Shown: piece after piece, positions 61,052 to 64,000 of the stretch
Numbering within the stretch: the first letter of the stretch is position 1
Layout: each line of letters starts with the position of its first letter
Source: Cystobacter fuscus DSM 2262
GTDB lineage: Bacteria > Myxococcota > Myxococcia > Myxococcales > Myxococcaceae
Length of the DNA: 64,000 nt
Direction: 5' to 3'
Assembly: GCF_000335475.2 (NCBI RefSeq)
Contig: NZ_ANAH02000025.1
Location: forward strand, 62,001-126,000
The notes under the pieces: model-generated
Told to the model about the DNA's origin: nothing
The model's input: the letters and a program-made list of their open reading frames with translations, nothing else
Database searches by the model: none
Translations under genes and position numbers: made by a program

Positions 61052-62073
61052 CCACCCCCGCTCCCGAGCGTCAGCCGCTCCTCGAGGTCAAGAACCTCAC
61101 CAAGTACTTCAACGTGGGCGGTGGCTTCAAACCGAAGCGCCTGCGCGCCCTCAACGACATCTCCTTCTCGCTCCACGAGCGCGAGGTCATCGCGCTGGTG
61201 GGGGAGTCGGGCAGTGGCAAGAGCACCATCGCGCGGCTGATCGCGCGGCTCATGCCCGTGTCCGGAGGGGAGATCCGCTTCAAGGGCCGCAACGTCCTCG
61301 CCGATGAGCCGAAGCACGCGTCGCGGGACTACCGCTCGCTCGTGCAGATGATCTTCCAGGATCCCTTCGGCTCGTTGAACCCGGTGCACACGCTCGGCTA
61401 CCACCTCGAGCGGCCGTTGATGCTGCACAACAAGGCCCGGAGTGACGAGGAGTTGCGGGCGCGCGTGCACGAGCTGCTCACGACGGTCGATCTCAACCCG
61501 GCCGCGGAGGTCGCGGAGAAGCACCCGCACCAGCTCTCGGGTGGACAGCGCCAGCGCGTGGCGATCGCGCGTGCCCTGGCGCCCGAGCCCTCCGTCATCC
61601 TGGCCGACGAGCCCATCTCCATGCTGGACGTGTCCATCCGGGTGGGCGTGCTCAACCTGATGGAGCGCCTCAAGGAGGAGCGGGGCATCTCCTACCTGTA
61701 CATCACGCACGACCTGGCGAGCGCGCGCTACTTCGCGGACCGCACCATGGTGCTGTACGCGGGGAACCTGGTGGAGAGCGCGCCGAGCGAGGAGCTGATG
61801 CAGCGCCCGGCGCACCCCTACACCCAGCTGCTGCTGTCGGCGGTGCCGGATCCGACCACCCCCATGACGGGGGAGTTCAAGGCCAGGCCGGGCGCGCCCG
61901 TGCTCATCGATCCGCCTCCGGGCTGCCCGTTCGCCGCGCGCTGCCCCCACGTCATGCCCGTCTGCCGCGAGCAGATGCCGGGCAGGACACAACTGGACGC
62001 GAGCCGTTGGGTGAGCTGCCACCTTCACGGTCAGGGCACCGAGGCCGCGCCGCAGAAGGCCGCCGAGGCGTAG
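61048..62073 (+). CDS. Opp/Dpp-type ABC transporter ATP-binding protein (DppF-like)
   Basis: 341 residues. Seen: Walker A VGESGSGKSTIARLIARLM near 51, the signature HPHQLSGGQRQRVAIARALA near 162, Walker B VILADEPISMLDVSIRVGVL near 185, and LYITHDLASARYFADRTMVL. The C-terminal extension PPGCPFAARCPHVMPVC is present. Together with the three genes upstream it makes a complete import machine apart from the binding protein. Confidence 0.95.
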   Translation: MTTPAPERQPLLEVKNLTKYFNVGGGFKPKRLRALNDISFSLHEREVIALVGESGSGKSTIARLIARLMPVSGGEIRFKGRNVLADEPKHASRDYRSLVQMIFQDPFGSLNPVHTLGYHLERPLMLHNKARSDEELRARVHELLTTVDLNPAAEVAEKHPHQLSGGQRQRVAIARALAPEPSVILADEPISMLDVSIRVGVLNLMERLKEERGISYLYITHDLASARYFADRTMVLYAGNLVESAPSEELMQRPAHPYTQLLLSAVPDPTTPMTGEFKARPGAPVLIDPPPGCPFAARCPHVMPVCREQMPGRTQLDASRWVSCHLHGQGTEAAPQKAAEA

Positions 62074-62161
62074 CGTCCTTCCGTCTTCCCTCCATCATCA
62101 GGGCGCCGCTCCGGAGAAGTCCGCCGAGGCCTGGCGCCCTTGTTTCTTCCCTCGATCAAGA
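62055..62161 (+). repeat. Imperfect 46-bp direct repeat at the end of the transporter operon
   Basis: Unit 1 (62055-62100) and unit 2 (62116-62161) both read GAAG(G/T)CCGCCGAGGC, then (G/T)GCG(T/C)CCTT and TCTTCCCTC(C/G)ATCA. Unit 1 includes the last codons of the DppF-like gene and unit 2 lies just before the beta-glucosidase start, so the spacer arose by local duplication. Confidence 0.7.
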
Positions 62162-62176
62162 GGCTCCAGCACACGC

Positions 62177-63550
62177 ATGGCACTCATCAGCTTCCCGAAG
62201 GATTTCCTCTGGGGTACCGCCACCTCCTCGTACCAGATCGAAGGCGCCGCCATGGAGGACGGGCGGGGCGAGTCGATCTGGGATCGCTTCTCCAAGACGC
62301 CCGGCAAGGTGGGCGATGGGACGAACGGCGACGTGGCGTGTGATCACTATCACCGCTATCGCGAGGACATCGCGCTGATGAAGAGCCTGGGGATGCAGGC
62401 CTACCGCTTCTCGGTGGCGTGGCCTCGCATCCTGCCCACGGGCCGGGGCAAGGTGAACCCGAAGGGGCTCGACTTCTACAACCGCCTGGTGGACGGGCTG
62501 CTCGAGGCGGGCATCACCCCGTTCGTGACGCTCTACCACTGGGATCTCCCCCAGACGCTGCAGGATCAGGGCGGCTGGCCCCGGCGCTCCACCGCCGAGG
62601 CGTTCGTCGAGTACACGGAGGTCGTCGCGCGCGCTCTCGGGGATCGGGTGAAGAACTGGATCACCCACAACGAGCCCTGGTGCATCAGCCTGCTCAGCCA
62701 CGAGAAGGGCCTGCACGCGCCGGGCCTCAAGGACTTCCGGCAGGCGCTCGCGGCGAGCCACCACGTGCTGCTGTCGCATGGCTGGGCGGTGCCCGTCATC
62801 CGCGCCGCGAGCCCGGGTGCCCAGGTAGGCATCACGCTCAACCTGTCGCCCGCGGAGCCCGCCTCGCCGAGCGCCGCCGACTACGATGCGTTCCGCCACC
62901 ACGACGGCTACTTCAACCGCTGGTTCCTGGATCCGCTCTACGGGCGTCACTACCCGGCGGACATGATCGCGGACTACGTCAAGGCCGGACACCTGCCGTC
63001 CGAGGGCTTCACGGTGGTGCAGCCGGGAGACCTCGAGGCGATCGCGGTGGACACCGACTTCCTCGGCGTCAACTACTACAACCGCGCGGTGCTGCGCAGC
63101 GACAAGGTGCCCGAGGAGAAGAACCACCCGCGCACGGTGCACCTCGCGCCCGAGTCGGAGTGGACGGAGATGGGCTGGGAGGTCCACCCGGACAGCCTGC
63201 GCAAGCTGCTCACGCGGCTGCACGTCGACTACGGGCCGCGCAAGCTGTACGTGACGGAGAACGGGGCGAGCTTCTCGACTCCTCCGGACGACAAGGGCCG
63301 GGTGCCCGACGAGAAGCGGCTCAACTTCCTGCGCGACCACTTCCTCGCGGCCCGCAAGGCGATGGACGCGGGCGCGCCGCTGGCCGGCTACTTCGTCTGG
63401 TCCTTCATGGACAACTTCGAGTGGGATCGCGGCTACCTGCAGCGCTTCGGCATCGTCTGGGTGGACTACAAGACCCAGCAGCGCATCCCCAAGGACAGCG
63501 CGCTCTGGTACCGGGACGTCATCAAGGCCAACGGCGTGCAGGTGCCCTGA
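62177..63550 (+). CDS. GH1 beta-glucosidase
   Basis: 457 residues, cytoplasmic, full length. It hydrolyses beta-glucosides such as cellobiose with retention. Seen: FPKDFLWGTATSSYQIEGAA at the start (family 1 signature), the acid/base Glu in WITHNEPWCISL near 165, the nucleophile Glu in LYVTENGASFS near 360, and the substrate-binding end YFVWSFMDNFEWDRGY. It lies 104 bases after the ABC transporter operon, which points to uptake and internal cleavage of beta-linked oligosaccharides. Such transporters of the Opp family do carry cello-oligosaccharides in other bacteria. Confidence 0.95.
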   Translation: MALISFPKDFLWGTATSSYQIEGAAMEDGRGESIWDRFSKTPGKVGDGTNGDVACDHYHRYREDIALMKSLGMQAYRFSVAWPRILPTGRGKVNPKGLDFYNRLVDGLLEAGITPFVTLYHWDLPQTLQDQGGWPRRSTAEAFVEYTEVVARALGDRVKNWITHNEPWCISLLSHEKGLHAPGLKDFRQALAASHHVLLSHGWAVPVIRAASPGAQVGITLNLSPAEPASPSAADYDAFRHHDGYFNRWFLDPLYGRHYPADMIADYVKAGHLPSEGFTVVQPGDLEAIAVDTDFLGVNYYNRAVLRSDKVPEEKNHPRTVHLAPESEWTEMGWEVHPDSLRKLLTRLHVDYGPRKLYVTENGASFSTPPDDKGRVPDEKRLNFLRDHFLAARKAMDAGAPLAGYFVWSFMDNFEWDRGYLQRFGIVWVDYKTQQRIPKDSALWYRDVIKANGVQVP

Positions 63551-63618
63551 GTCCCCGCGTCGTCTCTCCAGCGGCGCGGCACGGGGGTTTCCGCTAACCT
63601 CGGAGACTCCTCGTGCCC

Positions 63619-64000
63619 ATGTCCCGCTCGACTCCTCCCCGTTCCTCCCCGCTCACCGTCGGCCTCGCGCTGGTGTCGTCCCTCGTGGGCTGTGTCCACG
63701 CGCCGGGCCCCCGCGAGGTGGCCACGGCCTATGTCCGGGCCCTGGAGGAGAACCGGCTGGAGGCGGCTTCCGCCCTGACGAGCTTGCCCCCCGAGGAGCG
63801 CGCCACGTTCCTCTCGCACTACGCGGACGCCGAGGCGCGGCGGGCGCGGATCTCCCAGGTGCGCGCGGCCCTTCCCGCGCTCCGGGCCCAGGGCCCCTCG
63901 CTGTCCCTCATCGAGTCGAAGGAGGGCTGGCGGGTCGTCGAGGAATCCCCCCAGGACGCGCCCCGGGCCAGCCTGACGCGGTTCCTCGACGCGACGGAGG
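63619..64000 (+). CDS. Lipoprotein, N-terminal part (runs off the window)
   Basis: 127 codons are visible and open to the window end. Seen: a leader MSRSTPPRSSPLTVGLALVS with lipobox SLVGC near 27, then REVATAYVRALEENRLEAAS, which resembles the helix pair of NTF2/SnoaL-like or DUF4878-type lipoproteins. Further helical and strand segments follow (LSLIESKEGWRVVEES). A GTG six bases upstream in frame is a possible alternative start. Confidence 0.7.
   Translation, partial: MSRSTPPRSSPLTVGLALVSSLVGCVHAPGPREVATAYVRALEENRLEAASALTSLPPEERATFLSHYADAEARRARISQVRAALPALRAQGPSLSLIESKEGWRVVEESPQDAPRASLTRFLDATE

Overview
The window is high-GC DNA with tightly packed genes, many lipoproteins, TPR and zinc-ribbon proteins, and several families typical of myxobacteria: a DUSAM-domain protein, a SitA-like lipoprotein toxin remnant with an Imm26 immunity gene, and Ala-rich proteins built on AAARRAAAEAA repeats. 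I infer a chromosome of a Cystobacterineae myxobacterium, probably of the Archangium/Cystobacter type. The genus is not proven. I saw no rRNA, tRNA or CRISPR array.

Layout. 1-4.3 kb: minus-strand envelope genes (YfaP-like TPR protein, a CreD-like membrane protein with an exported partner, a small lipoprotein). 4.5-5.6 kb: a graveyard holding a collapsed 2-hydroxyacid dehydrogenase, a frameshifted lipoprotein toxin and an apparently intact Imm26 gene. 5.8-18.9 kb: metabolic and secreted genes (type B carboxylesterase, GxGYxYP glycoside hydrolase-like protein, CD39-like phosphatase, RidA with a divergent LysR, secreted trypsin-like protease, cytochrome P450, and an exported cyclohexadienyl dehydratase-like/chorismate mutase fusion). 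19.0-21.2 kb: a DUF5131-TcmP operon of the kind found in phages and islands, preceded by a perfect palindrome that resembles a myxobacterial LexA box. 21.4-24.9 kb: a lipoprotein, then a quinone reductase with a divergent LysR.

24.9-29.3 kb is a cyanophycin locus. Cyanophycin synthetase and one cyanophycinase are intact, while a second cyanophycinase and the isoaspartyl dipeptidase between them are decayed. 29.4-35.9 kb holds a lipoprotein, a GH16 glucanase, an 1123-residue Ala-rich amphipathic protein and a cold-shock gene with two 5'-UTR hairpins.

36.0-43.5 kb is an accessory island. It is bounded by two direct copies (about 400 bp, roughly 95% identical by eye) of the 3' half of a DUF4336 gene. 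It contains a membrane-anchored UvrD-like helicase, a tyrosine-integrase stump, two IS91-like transposase stumps, a collagen-like protein, a gene cut by an in-frame TGA, and a DUSAM protein.

44.3-47.5 kb is an operon of di-heme peroxidase, exported metallophosphoesterase and c-type cytochrome, probably ending with the intact DUF4336 gene. 47.9-57.8 kb is mostly housekeeping (phosphoesterase, glutamine amidotransferase-like protein, endonuclease III, an ABC exporter, an SppA-like peptidase, zinc-ribbon proteins) plus a 48-residue secreted Cys-rich peptide. 58.1-63.6 kb is a four-gene Opp/Dpp-type ABC transporter without a binding protein, followed by a GH1 beta-glucosidase, which suggests uptake of a beta-glucoside oligosaccharide. 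The window ends inside a lipoprotein gene.
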